Assembly: GCA_016281935.1 (NCBI GenBank)
Contig: JAEEJN010000078.1
Span: forward strand, 81,059-145,058
Length of the DNA stretch: 64,000 nucleotides
Origin: Bacillota bacterium
GTDB lineage: Bacteria > Bacillota > Clostridia > Christensenellales > UMGS416
Reading direction: 5' to 3'
Shown here: in pieces, positions 43,701 through 52,187 of the stretch
Layout of the letters: every line of letters begins with the position of its first letter
Numbering within the stretch: position 1 is the stretch's first letter
Translations under genes and position numbers: made by a program
The notes under the pieces: generated by a model
Told to the model about the DNA's origin: nothing
The model's input: only the letters and a program-made list of their open reading frames with translations
The model's database searches: none

Positions 43701-45881
43701 ATGACCAACGTAAAAGAATTTGAAAACGGGAAAAAAGTATTCCGTGTCACGGACAGGGAAATGTCTTCCACCCCCGTAAGTCCTCTTCTGTGCAGCAACT
43801 TCATAGAAGAAGGCTTCGGATACCAGGTCGAAGGCATGTGGAGCGAAATGCTGTTCAACCGCTCCTTTGAAAAGATCTTCCAGATCACGCCTGCAACCTA
43901 TGACTGGTTCGGCGGACGGAACGTCATCGGCAATGACTGGCAGAACCAGGAATGGTATCACTCTTCCTACGATCACAACCGCTGGTATGCCTGCCCCGGT
44001 CAGGATCTGCCGCTCTCCATGGCTCCTGACTGCACCTACCTCGTTCCCAAAGCCGTAGGCTATTCCCTCACTCTTTCCCAGGTAGACGGCGGCGTACACG
44101 GTGAGACCGCACTCGAGATCAACAACTTCGACGAACGTCCCTGCGGTCTCGCTCAGAACGGCAAACTCCTGAAAAAAGGCGCGGAGTACACCTTCTCCGG
44201 TTATCTGAAAAATCTGGGCGACAAGCCCGTGACAGCGGAACTGCGCTTCTATGAAACGACCGATCCCATGAACTGGTGGCAGGAACCCGTCGTCTGCCTG
44301 CCTCTCGGCGAGATCTCCACTGAAGGCGGCTATAAGGAAGCCACGTTCACCGTGGATGACTTTGAGGGATACGCCACATTCTCGCTCTGGATCACGCCCG
44401 GACGCGTACTCGCGGATGCTTTCTCCCTGAAACCCACGGCAACCTGCAAAGGCTGGCGTCCCGATGTGATCGAAGGGATGAAGCGCATCAATCCCGGTGT
44501 CATCCGTTTCCCCGGCGGCTGCTTCGCTTCTTTCCATGACTGGCGCACGGCCATCGGCCCGTTCAACGAACGCAAACCCGAGCCGTCCTTCTTCTGGGGC
44601 GATGTGAACTATAACGACGTGGGCACCGATGAATTCCTGCAGATGTGCGAGATGATCGGATCGGAAGCGATGCTGGTCGTGAACATCTTCCATCCCAGCA
44701 AGGAATACTTCCTCCAGGATCACCAGGACTTCGGACGCTGGCTGCGCATGAACGCCCGCGACGTATCAGTGGACGGCCGCCGTTCCCCCGGCACCCGTCC
44801 TTTGGCGAAGATCGAACCTTATTTCAAGCAGCCTCACGGCTTCCATGTGACGCACTGCATCGACATCGACAAGGGCATCGAGTGCGCCGCTCAGTGGGTG
44901 CAGTACTGCAACGGCGATGTTTCCACTCCCATGGGCGCCCTGCGCGCGAAAAACGGGCATCCCGAACCCTACGGCGTCAAGTTCTGGGAGATGGACAATG
45001 AAGCCTTCCGCTGGCTGTCCCACGCGGATTACGCGAAGCTCCTCATCCGCTACAGCAAAGCCATGAAGGCCGAGGATCCCACGATCAACATCGGCATGAC
45101 GACTTATCACAGCTACTCTCCCAACGTGGAGGAGATGCTGGACATCTGCGGCAACTATATCGACTTCTTCGCTGACCGTGTCTGCGAGCCTGACAACCTG
45201 GGCTACAAACTGGGGGCTATCCGGCGCTGGAACGCTTCACATGAGCACAAGATCTTCTACGCCGATACGGAAGCTCTTCAGAACCGCGATCCCCACATGG
45301 CTCCTTTCGTGGCCGACTTCTACAAGAAGAACGGTATCACGATCCGCGAAGCGCGCCGCACCTGGATCTACGCACTGTCCCTCGTCTCCAACCTTCTGAT
45401 GGACATGCGGTACGGCGGCGAAGTGAAGTTCATGTGCTTCAACAACCTGGCCAACACTTCCGGACAGAGCTGCATCGAAACGCCCAAGGAAGGCGCCATG
45501 CTCCCCTTCTGCGGTCTCATCTACGAACAGATGAGCCGGAGCCTGGCCGCATGGCCCGTGGAGATCGAAGGCTATACGCCCACGTCCCGCAAGGAGATCG
45601 AAATCCAGGCCGCCTGGGATCTCGAACGGCAGAAGCTCGTCCTCATCCTGCTGAACCGCTGCGACGAAGGCACCCGCGTGACACTTGATCTTTCCTCGAT
45701 CGGCAAGTCCTTTACGAAGTCCTCCTCGCGCCGCATGAGCGCTGCAGGCGGACGCACACAGGAAACGGCGCAGAGCCAGGGCAACTGCCGCGTGGAATAC
45801 GACTACGGCGCCGTGAACACCGCGTCTCCCCTGACCTTCGCCATTCCCGCCTTCTCATTCACGGAGATCGTTCTGGAATAA
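43701..45881 (+). CDS. Alpha-L-arabinofuranosidase, GH51, with CBM-like insert
   Basis: The 726-residue enzyme removes terminal arabinofuranose from arabinan or arabinoxylan oligosaccharides. FIEEGFGYQVEGMWSEMLFNRSFE at the N-terminus and RFPGGCFASFHDWRTAIGP are GH51-like. A carbohydrate-binding-type beta-sandwich (about 60-255) interrupts the N-terminal segment. Proton donor Glu434 lies in WEMDNEAF, and the likely nucleophile Glu524 is in YADTEALQ. A C-terminal beta domain follows. There is no signal peptide. The ATG at 43701 follows AGGAGG; the track start at 43608 is spurious. Confidence 0.87.
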   Translation: MTNVKEFENGKKVFRVTDREMSSTPVSPLLCSNFIEEGFGYQVEGMWSEMLFNRSFEKIFQITPATYDWFGGRNVIGNDWQNQEWYHSSYDHNRWYACPGQDLPLSMAPDCTYLVPKAVGYSLTLSQVDGGVHGETALEINNFDERPCGLAQNGKLLKKGAEYTFSGYLKNLGDKPVTAELRFYETTDPMNWWQEPVVCLPLGEISTEGGYKEATFTVDDFEGYATFSLWITPGRVLADAFSLKPTATCKGWRPDVIEGMKRINPGVIRFPGGCFASFHDWRTAIGPFNERKPEPSFFWGDVNYNDVGTDEFLQMCEMIGSEAMLVVNIFHPSKEYFLQDHQDFGRWLRMNARDVSVDGRRSPGTRPLAKIEPYFKQPHGFHVTHCIDIDKGIECAAQWVQYCNGDVSTPMGALRAKNGHPEPYGVKFWEMDNEAFRWLSHADYAKLLIRYSKAMKAEDPTINIGMTTYHSYSPNVEEMLDICGNYIDFFADRVCEPDNLGYKLGAIRRWNASHEHKIFYADTEALQNRDPHMAPFVADFYKKNGITIREARRTWIYALSLVSNLLMDMRYGGEVKFMCFNNLANTSGQSCIETPKEGAMLPFCGLIYEQMSRSLAAWPVEIEGYTPTSRKEIEIQAAWDLERQKLVLILLNRCDEGTRVTLDLSSIGKSFTKSSSRRMSAAGGRTQETAQSQGNCRVEYDYGAVNTASPLTFAIPAFSFTEIVLE

Positions 45882-45915
45882 TCTATACAAAACGGCGGGC
45901 CCCCCGCAAGAAGCA

Positions 45916-45952
45916 AAACAGCCCTGCACTTGACGGTGCAGGGCTGTTCTTT
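45916..45952. terminator. Bidirectional terminator
   Basis: ACAGCCCTGCAC/GTGCAGGGCTGT form a 12-bp stem between convergent genes. Confidence 0.85.
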
Positions 45953-45956
45953 GGAC

Positions 45957-46979
45957 TTATCCGAGTTTTTTCTCGAAATGCTGGTAATCGATGGGGCTTT
46001 TCCAGTTGCCTCCCCAGGTGAAACCGTACTTGATGAAGATCGAGTAACAGACATCGTCTTTCTTGATGACGTGCGGATCGTCGACCGTGCGGTCTACATA
46101 GGGAGCCGCATTGTCATGGGCATAGCGCAGCCGGCCTCCGCTGTACCAGACGTAGGGGTTCTGCTGGGGATTGATGTCGATGGCCAGTCCGTAGGCATGA
46201 TTCGAAAGGTGGTTCGAACCCGTCGCTTCGCGGTAGTTGAAGGCGGAAGTATTGTTCACGTCGATCGACGCCGTATCCGTGGAAGTCCCGTTCCCGGTCC
46301 AGTAATTGTCGACAAGAAAGACCGACTGGATCTCGTATTCCGCGTCGAAAAGCTCCCGGAAAACGTTCAGAACATCATCCGCGATCCTCCGGTTCACGAT
46401 CATTTCCCCCGACTGGATCTCATGATCGAAATTATAGTGAAGGATCCGAAGATAGCGCAGGTCCTCCAGTCTGATGTTCGGGTTGTCACGGTAGGACTTC
46501 CCGTTGATCCTCGCGAAGACGTCCCCGTCACGTTCGATCGTTTCCGCCGTGAAATAAAGAGACAGTTCCTCCTCTAGGGCTTCCCTCTGCACAGTATCCC
46601 CCGGAGACAGGGCGCCAGGCGCTGTTTTGGGTGCAGGCGTCGGTGTCGGGAGCGGTACGGGGGTAGAAAGAGCGATCGTAAGCCTGATGTTCAGTTCATC
46701 CACTTGCGTTTCCAGTTCGTCCACGCGCTTCTCCAGTTCGGCATTCCGCGTTTCGGCCTCATTCAAAGCTTCCTTTGCCGTTTTCGCATCGGCTTCTTCC
46801 TGAGCGACGAGCATCCGCTGCTCTTCGGCCTCCCGGACAGCGGAATCCCTCTCCGCCGACCGGAGCCGGTAACCAAGATACAGAAGTCCCGAAAGAACGG
46901 TCAGCAGGACAGCAAGAGCCGTCACGCACCAGAAAGCCGCTGTCGGGATTTTCCATCCCGTCTGTCTGTTTCTTCGCAT
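45957..46979 (-). CDS. Membrane-anchored M15 family peptidase (VanY-like)
   Basis: The roughly 340-residue protein has an N-terminal membrane helix (about 12-37), a coiled coil (about 40-95) and a Pro/Thr linker. The C-terminal zinc peptidase domain carries SNHAYGLAIDINP and DYQHFEKKLG as metal and catalytic motifs. M15 enzymes cut D-alanyl-D-alanine or L-alanyl-D-glutamate bonds in peptidoglycan. The active domain should face outside. I chose the ATG at 46979. A GTG at 46985 that would overlap the upstream stop is also possible, and neither ribosome site is strong. It is the last gene of a two-gene operon. Confidence 0.82.
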   Translation of the reverse strand: MRRNRQTGWKIPTAAFWCVTALAVLLTVLSGLLYLGYRLRSAERDSAVREAEEQRMLVAQEEADAKTAKEALNEAETRNAELEKRVDELETQVDELNIRLTIALSTPVPLPTPTPAPKTAPGALSPGDTVQREALEEELSLYFTAETIERDGDVFARINGKSYRDNPNIRLEDLRYLRILHYNFDHEIQSGEMIVNRRIADDVLNVFRELFDAEYEIQSVFLVDNYWTGNGTSTDTASIDVNNTSAFNYREATGSNHLSNHAYGLAIDINPQQNPYVWYSGGRLRYAHDNAAPYVDRTVDDPHVIKKDDVCYSIFIKYGFTWGGNWKSPIDYQHFEKKLG

Positions 46980-46981
46980 GA

Positions 46982-49030
46982 TCACCGAACTTTTCTGCCG
47001 TATGCGGTGATCTCGTTGATGCAGGTGTCATCATACTTCGTTCCCGCAAATACGTCGTCGATCAGGATCGTCACGCTGTCCACATAGACAGGCTGGGAGA
47101 AAGTGACCCACTGGACTTCCTTTTTGTGTTCGAACTCCACCTGGAATCTTTCGTCTCCCAGGATGATCGTCAGCTTTTTGGGTGCGGCATTGGTCTCGTA
47201 ATAGTTCTGATTCCGCCAGTTGCCCAGTTTGAAGGAAAGCGCCGTGAGTCCGTACGTGCCGTCGAACGTAAAGGCAACGGATTCACCCACGCCGTATCCG
47301 TCGACACCTTCCTGCCAGGACGTTTCATCCACTCCGTCGAACATGAGAATGGGATCGTTGCTGACTTTTTCCTGCTGGATCGTGGAGGAAGCTCTCGCGG
47401 AGATCACGCGGATCTTCGTGTCGATGTGCTGAGGAGACTTCCGGCTCACGGACGTCTGCGCCGTGGAATCCGTCCAGTCTCTGTCTCCGGGCACGAAGAC
47501 CGTCTCATTCTGATCGATCGTATATCCCTGGCCGCTGCCGGTCCCGGGATTCTCGGGCTTCCAGATCAGGCTCCCGTCTTCCTGAAGCGTCATGCGTCCC
47601 GACGCACCTTCGGCGATCACGATGTCCTGATATTCACCGTTGATCTTCACATGCCAGGTCTGTGTTCCGTCTTCGTAGACGAAGGCGTCCTGAGATTCCT
47701 CCCATTTTCCCGTAAAGGAAAAACGCGTCCGGCTGCCGTCTTCATTGCCCTGGATGATCGTCATGGGATAGCTGATCCCTCCGGGAGCGTTCGGATCGGT
47801 CTCTTCCGCGAAGGTCATGGAAATCTTCCGATCAGTATCCTGTACGGTCCATTGTTCAGAAGAAAGATGCGGGTTCTCAGGTTCATCCGACGGCTCACCC
47901 GTTTCCTGCGGCTCCACAGGTTCGGGTCCGTCGTTTCCGCCGGGCTCAGGCAGAACGGGTTCGGGCAGGACGTCAGCTCCCTGCTGCAGAGCTTTGAGAC
48001 GCTCCTCAAGTTCCAGAATCTTAAGGACCGACGGGCCGGACAGTTTCTCACCGAAGGCCTGAGCAGCCGCCTCAGGATCTGCAGTCATGCCCTGAGGAGT
48101 TCCGTAGAGAACGGTCGCGGAGGAGACTTTATCCAGCTTCTCCAGATAGGTCTTCTCCTGTGCAGCATCCATGGTCCCCGATTCCTGCGTATAACAGATC
48201 GAGTTCAGATACAGAGCCATGTCCTTATCGACGTTGTTCCATCCGTTCCCTGCGTCGACGGCTCTTACGCGGCAATAGGGATCACGGACTTCAAAACGCA
48301 GCTTCACATCCGCAAGGCCGCTGTTTCCCTTGGAAGACAGAGCCATCTGAACGCCCCGTTTCATGAATCCGGTATAAGCACCCTCCCAGGTCACGGTGTC
48401 ATAGCCGCGGTCCCTGAAGTAACCGTACATGACGTCCTTCATGCCGGTCTCGTATTCTCCCAGAGTGCAGTTCTCAACAGTCCTGATCCGATCCATGTCT
48501 CCGCCGGCCGCTACGAGATGCATCACGAGGAAAACAAGGGCGAGAATCAGGACGACGCCTCCTGCTCCCAGAATGACCCAGAGCGCCGAACTTCCGCGCT
48601 TCCGATCCGCATGTCTCGCCGTATTCCGATGGTGAGCTCCAGTGGTTCCCTGGTGAGATCCGTAAGGAACGTCGTTCCGGGATCCCTCCCGGCCCCGGTA
48701 CGGATCGTTCGGATAAGGCCGTTCCTGATATACGGGCGTTCCGACAGGCTCGAAACCGCCATGATCGGGACGGTATGGCTGTTCCACAGGCGGTACGGCC
48801 GCAGGCCTGACGCCTGCCCCGTTCGGATCCTCGCCCCACCCGGACGGCGCTTCCGTGATTACGCCGGCTTCCGCAGATCCGCGATGGCGGCGATGCTTAT
48901 CGGAATGGACCTCTTCCTTCGGGATTTCCTGCGCCGCAGCGGGCTTCGGATCCTTCCCTGTCGCCTGTCCGCAGAAGATGCAGAACAGTGCGTCGTCGTT
49001 TATTTCTTTTCCGCAGTGTGTACAGAACAT
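46982..49030 (-). CDS. Zinc-ribbon membrane protein with C-terminal NADase-type glycan-binding domain
   Basis: The 682-residue protein starts with a zinc ribbon (MFCTHCG...FCIFCG; Cys3, Cys6, Cys17, Cys20). A long Pro/Gly/His-rich cytoplasmic linker follows, with one membrane helix at about 148-174. The outside part has a predicted globular domain (about 180-380) and a Pro/Glu-rich stretch. A C-terminal discoidin-like NADase-type glycan-binding domain ends it (about 535-680; ISARASSTIQQEKVSNDPILMFDGVDETSWQEGVDGYGVGESVAFTF). The ATG at 49030 follows AGAGG and the zinc ribbon fits it. Its stop is 2 nt before the peptidase start, so the pair is likely a cell-wall unit. The exact function is unknown. 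Confidence 0.8.
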   Translation of the reverse strand: MFCTHCGKEINDDALFCIFCGQATGKDPKPAAAQEIPKEEVHSDKHRRHRGSAEAGVITEAPSGWGEDPNGAGVRPAAVPPVEQPYRPDHGGFEPVGTPVYQERPYPNDPYRGREGSRNDVPYGSHQGTTGAHHRNTARHADRKRGSSALWVILGAGGVVLILALVFLVMHLVAAGGDMDRIRTVENCTLGEYETGMKDVMYGYFRDRGYDTVTWEGAYTGFMKRGVQMALSSKGNSGLADVKLRFEVRDPYCRVRAVDAGNGWNNVDKDMALYLNSICYTQESGTMDAAQEKTYLEKLDKVSSATVLYGTPQGMTADPEAAAQAFGEKLSGPSVLKILELEERLKALQQGADVLPEPVLPEPGGNDGPEPVEPQETGEPSDEPENPHLSSEQWTVQDTDRKISMTFAEETDPNAPGGISYPMTIIQGNEDGSRTRFSFTGKWEESQDAFVYEDGTQTWHVKINGEYQDIVIAEGASGRMTLQEDGSLIWKPENPGTGSGQGYTIDQNETVFVPGDRDWTDSTAQTSVSRKSPQHIDTKIRVISARASSTIQQEKVSNDPILMFDGVDETSWQEGVDGYGVGESVAFTFDGTYGLTALSFKLGNWRNQNYYETNAAPKKLTIILGDERFQVEFEHKKEVQWVTFSQPVYVDSVTILIDDVFAGTKYDDTCINEITAYGRKVR

Positions 49031-49062
49031 GTCGTTGTCCTCTCCCTGTAGGATTCCCTTCC

Positions 49063-49091
49063 ATCTTAACATGCACTTCCTGTTTTCGCAA
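49063..49091 (-). promoter_or_regulatory. Promoter of the zinc-ribbon protein operon
   Basis: TTGCGA and TAAGAT are separated by 17 bp on the minus strand. Confidence 0.65.
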
Positions 49092-49180
49092 GGAATATCA
49101 GGATAAGGCAGACCCGTCCGGCCTTCAGCCGAACAGCCGTTTTCACGCTCCGAACAAGCCCGTTTCCGCCTCACCGATGC

Positions 49181-49209
49181 TTTACTTTTGCCCTGCATAT
49201 TGCTATAAT
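49181..49209 (+). promoter_or_regulatory. Promoter of the yicC-gmk-rpoZ-coaBC operon
   Basis: TTTACT and TATAAT are separated by 17 bp, about 23 nt upstream of the yicC start. Confidence 0.75.
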
Positions 49210-49232
49210 ACAAAAACTAGGAGTATAGCATC

Positions 49233-50108
49233 ATGAAGAGTATGACAGGCTTCGGCCGGGGTGAAATCTCCAGGGACGGCAGGACCGTTTCCGTCGAGAT
49301 GAAAAGCGTGAACAACCGCTATCTGGATCTGTCCGTGCGGCTGCCTCACAGTCTGAGCGCGCTGGAAGAAGCGGTAAAGACCGCCGTATCCTCGCGGATC
49401 TCCAGAGGACATGTGGACATTTTCGTCCGCTACGAAAACACGCGGAGCGATGCACGCAGCGTGAAAGTCGACGCTGCTCTTCTGGAAGCCTACCGGTCCG
49501 CTTTTTCGGAAGTGGCGCGGCGCACCGGATGGAACGGCGAGATCGATCCTTCCGTCGTCATCGGCCTTCCGGATGTACTGAGGACGGAAGAGGCTCCCGA
49601 GGACGAGGATGCGCTGAAAGCCCTTCTTCTGGAAGCCGTCGGTTCCGCACTGGACCGTCTGACCGAAATGCGTGCGCGGGAAGGCGAGCGCCTGGCTTCG
49701 GATATCTCCGGAAAGCTGGATGAACTCTCCGGCTGTGTGGAAGCTGCAAAAGCCCGTTCTCCCGAGGTCGTCTCCGCACATGCGGAAGCGCTCAGGGCAA
49801 GGATCCGTGAGCTTCTTGCCGAGATCCCCATCGATGAGGCCCGTATGGCCAACGAGATCGCGATCTATACCGACAAGGCCGCGGTGGATGAGGAAATGAC
49901 CCGTCTTGCCAGCCATATCGCTCAGATGCGTGAATACCTGACTTTGGATGCGCCCGTCGGGAGACAGATGGACTTCCTGACCCAGGAGCTGAACCGGGAA
50001 GTCAACACGCTCTGCTCCAAAGCCAACGACGCTGAGATGACCCGCATCGGACTCGCGGGCAAAAACACCGTGGAAAAAATCCGAGAGCAGGTGCAGAACA
50101 TTGAGTGA
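49233..50108 (+). CDS. yicC: YicC family endoribonuclease
   Basis: The 291-residue protein is YicC/YloC. MKSMTGFGRGEI and SVNNRYLDLSVRLP mark its N-terminus. GRQMDFLTQELNREVNTLCSKANDAEMT and the C-terminal KIREQVQNIE are typical. Members are RNA-cleaving proteins involved in RNA turnover. AGGAG lies 9 nt before the ATG. The following gene overlaps by 8 nt. In Bacillus remA sits between yicC and gmk; here it is absent. Confidence 0.95.
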   Translation: MKSMTGFGRGEISRDGRTVSVEMKSVNNRYLDLSVRLPHSLSALEEAVKTAVSSRISRGHVDIFVRYENTRSDARSVKVDAALLEAYRSAFSEVARRTGWNGEIDPSVVIGLPDVLRTEEAPEDEDALKALLLEAVGSALDRLTEMRAREGERLASDISGKLDELSGCVEAAKARSPEVVSAHAEALRARIRELLAEIPIDEARMANEIAIYTDKAAVDEEMTRLASHIAQMREYLTLDAPVGRQMDFLTQELNREVNTLCSKANDAEMTRIGLAGKNTVEKIREQVQNIE

Positions 50109-50730
50109 GTCTTCGAACAAGCGCGGCATCGCCCTGGTACTGTCCGGACCTTCGGGCGTGGGAAAAGACGCAGTGCGCGAACCTCTGCTCGCCGCCTGTC
50201 CCGGTCTCAGGCAAAGCATCTCCGCCACGACGCGTCCCATGCGTCCTGGTGAACGGGACGGGGTCGACTATCATTTTCTGACAAAGGAAGACTTCGAGGC
50301 TGCGATCCGGAGAGAAGAGTTCCTGGAATACACGCTGTACAACGGCAACTACTACGGCACTCCCGCGCCTTTTGCGAAAAAGGAGCTGGATGAGGGAAAA
50401 GACCTTCTCTTCAAGATCGAAGTGCAGGGCGCGCTGAATGTGAAGCGCTTCTTTCCCGACGCCGTTCTCGTTTTCCTTGTTCCCCCGTCCATGGAAGTCC
50501 TGTGGAAGCGCATGACCGGACGCGGGACCGAGGATCCCGAAACGCAGAAAGCCCGTTTCCGTACGGCTTACCGCGAACTGGAGTTCGCTTCCCAATATGA
50601 CTACATCGTCACCAACGGTGATCTGAATGAGACCGTGGAGCATGTCCGCGCGATCTATCTTGCGGAAAAGGCCCGTATCGACCGCTCTATGGCACTTGTG
50701 AAAACATTACTGCAGGAGGAAATCCAATGA
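50101..50730 (+). CDS. gmk: Guanylate kinase (TTG start)
   Basis: The 209-residue enzyme phosphorylates GMP to GDP. The P-loop SGPSGVGKD (about 15-23), TTRPMRPGERDGVDYHFL and FKIEVQGALNVKRFFP are complete. The start is TTG at 50101, preceded by AGGTG, inside the last codons of yicC. No in-frame ATG lies near. It belongs to the operon leading to rpoZ and coaBC. Confidence 0.95.
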   Translation: MSESSNKRGIALVLSGPSGVGKDAVREPLLAACPGLRQSISATTRPMRPGERDGVDYHFLTKEDFEAAIRREEFLEYTLYNGNYYGTPAPFAKKELDEGKDLLFKIEVQGALNVKRFFPDAVLVFLVPPSMEVLWKRMTGRGTEDPETQKARFRTAYRELEFASQYDYIVTNGDLNETVEHVRAIYLAEKARIDRSMALVKTLLQEEIQ

Positions 50731-50930
50731 GAACCATTCCGACCAAAGACATGCTGTCCAAAGTGGACTGCCGTTATACTCTCGTGATCATGGCGGCCAA
50801 GCGCGCCCGCCAGCTCGTAGAAGGCGCTCCCGTGCTCATCGATGACGCAACGGGTGTCAAACCTGTCTGCATCGCCTCCGAAGAGATCTTTGAAGGGAAA
50901 GTGACCTACGAGCCTGCCAAGGTGAAGTAA
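50727..50930 (+). CDS. rpoZ: RNA polymerase omega subunit
   Basis: The 67-residue protein is the small omega subunit, which helps fold the beta' subunit of RNA polymerase. MLSKVDCRYTLVIMAAKRARQLVEGA is the conserved core. Its ATG overlaps the gmk stop as ATGA. Confidence 0.93.
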   Translation: MRTIPTKDMLSKVDCRYTLVIMAAKRARQLVEGAPVLIDDATGVKPVCIASEEIFEGKVTYEPAKVK

Positions 50931-52124
50931 ATGAGCAGGATCATTTTCGGCGTGACCGGTGGCATCGCCGCCTATAAAGCGGCGGATATCGCCAATGAGC
51001 TCACCAAGGCCGGGCATGACGTCTTCCCCATCATGACGAAGCACGCCATGGAATTCCTTGCGCCTCTGACGCTGGAGACTCTGACGCATCACAGCGTGGA
51101 CAAAGAAGAGTTCGGTCAGGACGATACCTACCGGATCCGCCACATCTCTCTGACGGAAGATGCGGATCTTCTCCTGATCGCTCCCGCCACGGCCAACATC
51201 CTCGCCAAAGCAGCCGCCGGCATCGGGGACGATCTTCTGTCCACGACGATCCTGGCGGCGAACTGCCCGATCCTTGCGGCACCCGCTATGAACACGCGCA
51301 TGTGGGAGAATCCTGCGACTCAGGCCAACGTGAAGACACTCGAAGCACGTGGCTGGCGTTTCATCGGGCCCGCGGAAGGCCGTCTTGCCTGCGGGACCAT
51401 AGGCAGGGGAAAGCTTTCTCCCGTCGAAGAGATCGTTTCCGCAGCTCTGGAAATGCTGCAGCCCCGCAGAGATCTTGCCGGCAGAAAGATCATCGTGACC
51501 GCCGGACCGACCCGTGAGAAACTGGATCCCGTACGGTACATCACCAATTTCTCTTCCGGCAAAATGGGCTATGCCCTGGCCGAAGAAGCCGTTTCCCGCG
51601 GCGCAGAGACCATTCTGATTTCTGGCCCGGTTTCTCTTCCGAAACCCGACGGAGTACGGGTCGTGCCCGTCGAATCCACACAGGATCTCTACGATGCCTG
51701 CATAAAGGAGTTCGAAACGGCCGATCTCATCATCATGGCAGCGGCTCCCGCCGATTTCCGTCCCGCCAGCATGGCAGAACAGAAGATCAAAAAAGAAAAG
51801 GGCAGCAGCCTGACCGTGAGCTTTGTGGAGAACCCGGATATCGCTGCCGCGCTCGGCCGTATGAAGCGCCCCGGCCAGCTTCTCGTCACTTTTGCCGCCG
51901 AAACGGAAAACCTTCTGGAAAACGCCAGAACAAAGCTCGCAGCGAAAGGCGCGGATCTCATGATCGCCAATGACGTGAGCCGGACAGATGCGGGCTTCCA
52001 CGTCGATACCAACGCCGTCACGATCCTGCGGCCGGACGGAAGCGAACCGGAAGTACTTCCGCTCATGCCCAAACGGGAAGTTGCCGCTCACATACTGGAT
52101 GCGGCGAAATTGCTTTGGGAATAG
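50931..52124 (+). CDS. coaBC: Bifunctional phosphopantothenoylcysteine decarboxylase / synthetase
   Basis: The 397-residue Dfp protein makes 4'-phosphopantetheine in coenzyme A synthesis. The N-terminal flavin domain (CoaC; FGVTGGIAAYKAADIANEL, ATANILAKAAAGIGDDLLST, APAMNTRMWENPATQ) removes CO2. The C-terminal CoaB domain (TAGPTREKLDPVRYITNFSSGKMG, AAAPADFRP) joins cysteine using CTP. It starts immediately after the rpoZ stop. A modest terminator follows it. Confidence 0.95.
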   Translation: MSRIIFGVTGGIAAYKAADIANELTKAGHDVFPIMTKHAMEFLAPLTLETLTHHSVDKEEFGQDDTYRIRHISLTEDADLLLIAPATANILAKAAAGIGDDLLSTTILAANCPILAAPAMNTRMWENPATQANVKTLEARGWRFIGPAEGRLACGTIGRGKLSPVEEIVSAALEMLQPRRDLAGRKIIVTAGPTREKLDPVRYITNFSSGKMGYALAEEAVSRGAETILISGPVSLPKPDGVRVVPVESTQDLYDACIKEFETADLIIMAAAPADFRPASMAEQKIKKEKGSSLTVSFVENPDIAAALGRMKRPGQLLVTFAAETENLLENARTKLAAKGADLMIANDVSRTDAGFHVDTNAVTILRPDGSEPEVLPLMPKREVAAHILDAAKLLWE

Positions 52125-52138
52125 ACCCGAACTCATAA

Positions 52139-52160
52139 GGCGGGAGCGATCCCGTCTTTT
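52139..52160 (+). terminator. Possible terminator after coaBC
   Basis: GGCGGGA-GCGA-TCCCGTC forms a short stem with one wobble, followed by TTTTATT. It is weaker than others here and may only reduce readthrough to priA. Confidence 0.55.
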
Positions 52161-52187
52161 ATTCTATCAGCCTTTCAGAGGTGCCCT

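Noticed and set aside
47126-49051. 641-codon plus-strand ORF opposite the zinc-ribbon protein
   Set aside because: It is a shadow of a gene with zinc ribbon, membrane and glycan-binding domains; its translation has no recognisable features.
50655-52136. 493-codon minus-strand ORF opposite coaBC
   Set aside because: The plus strand encodes an intact CoaBC in a conserved operon.
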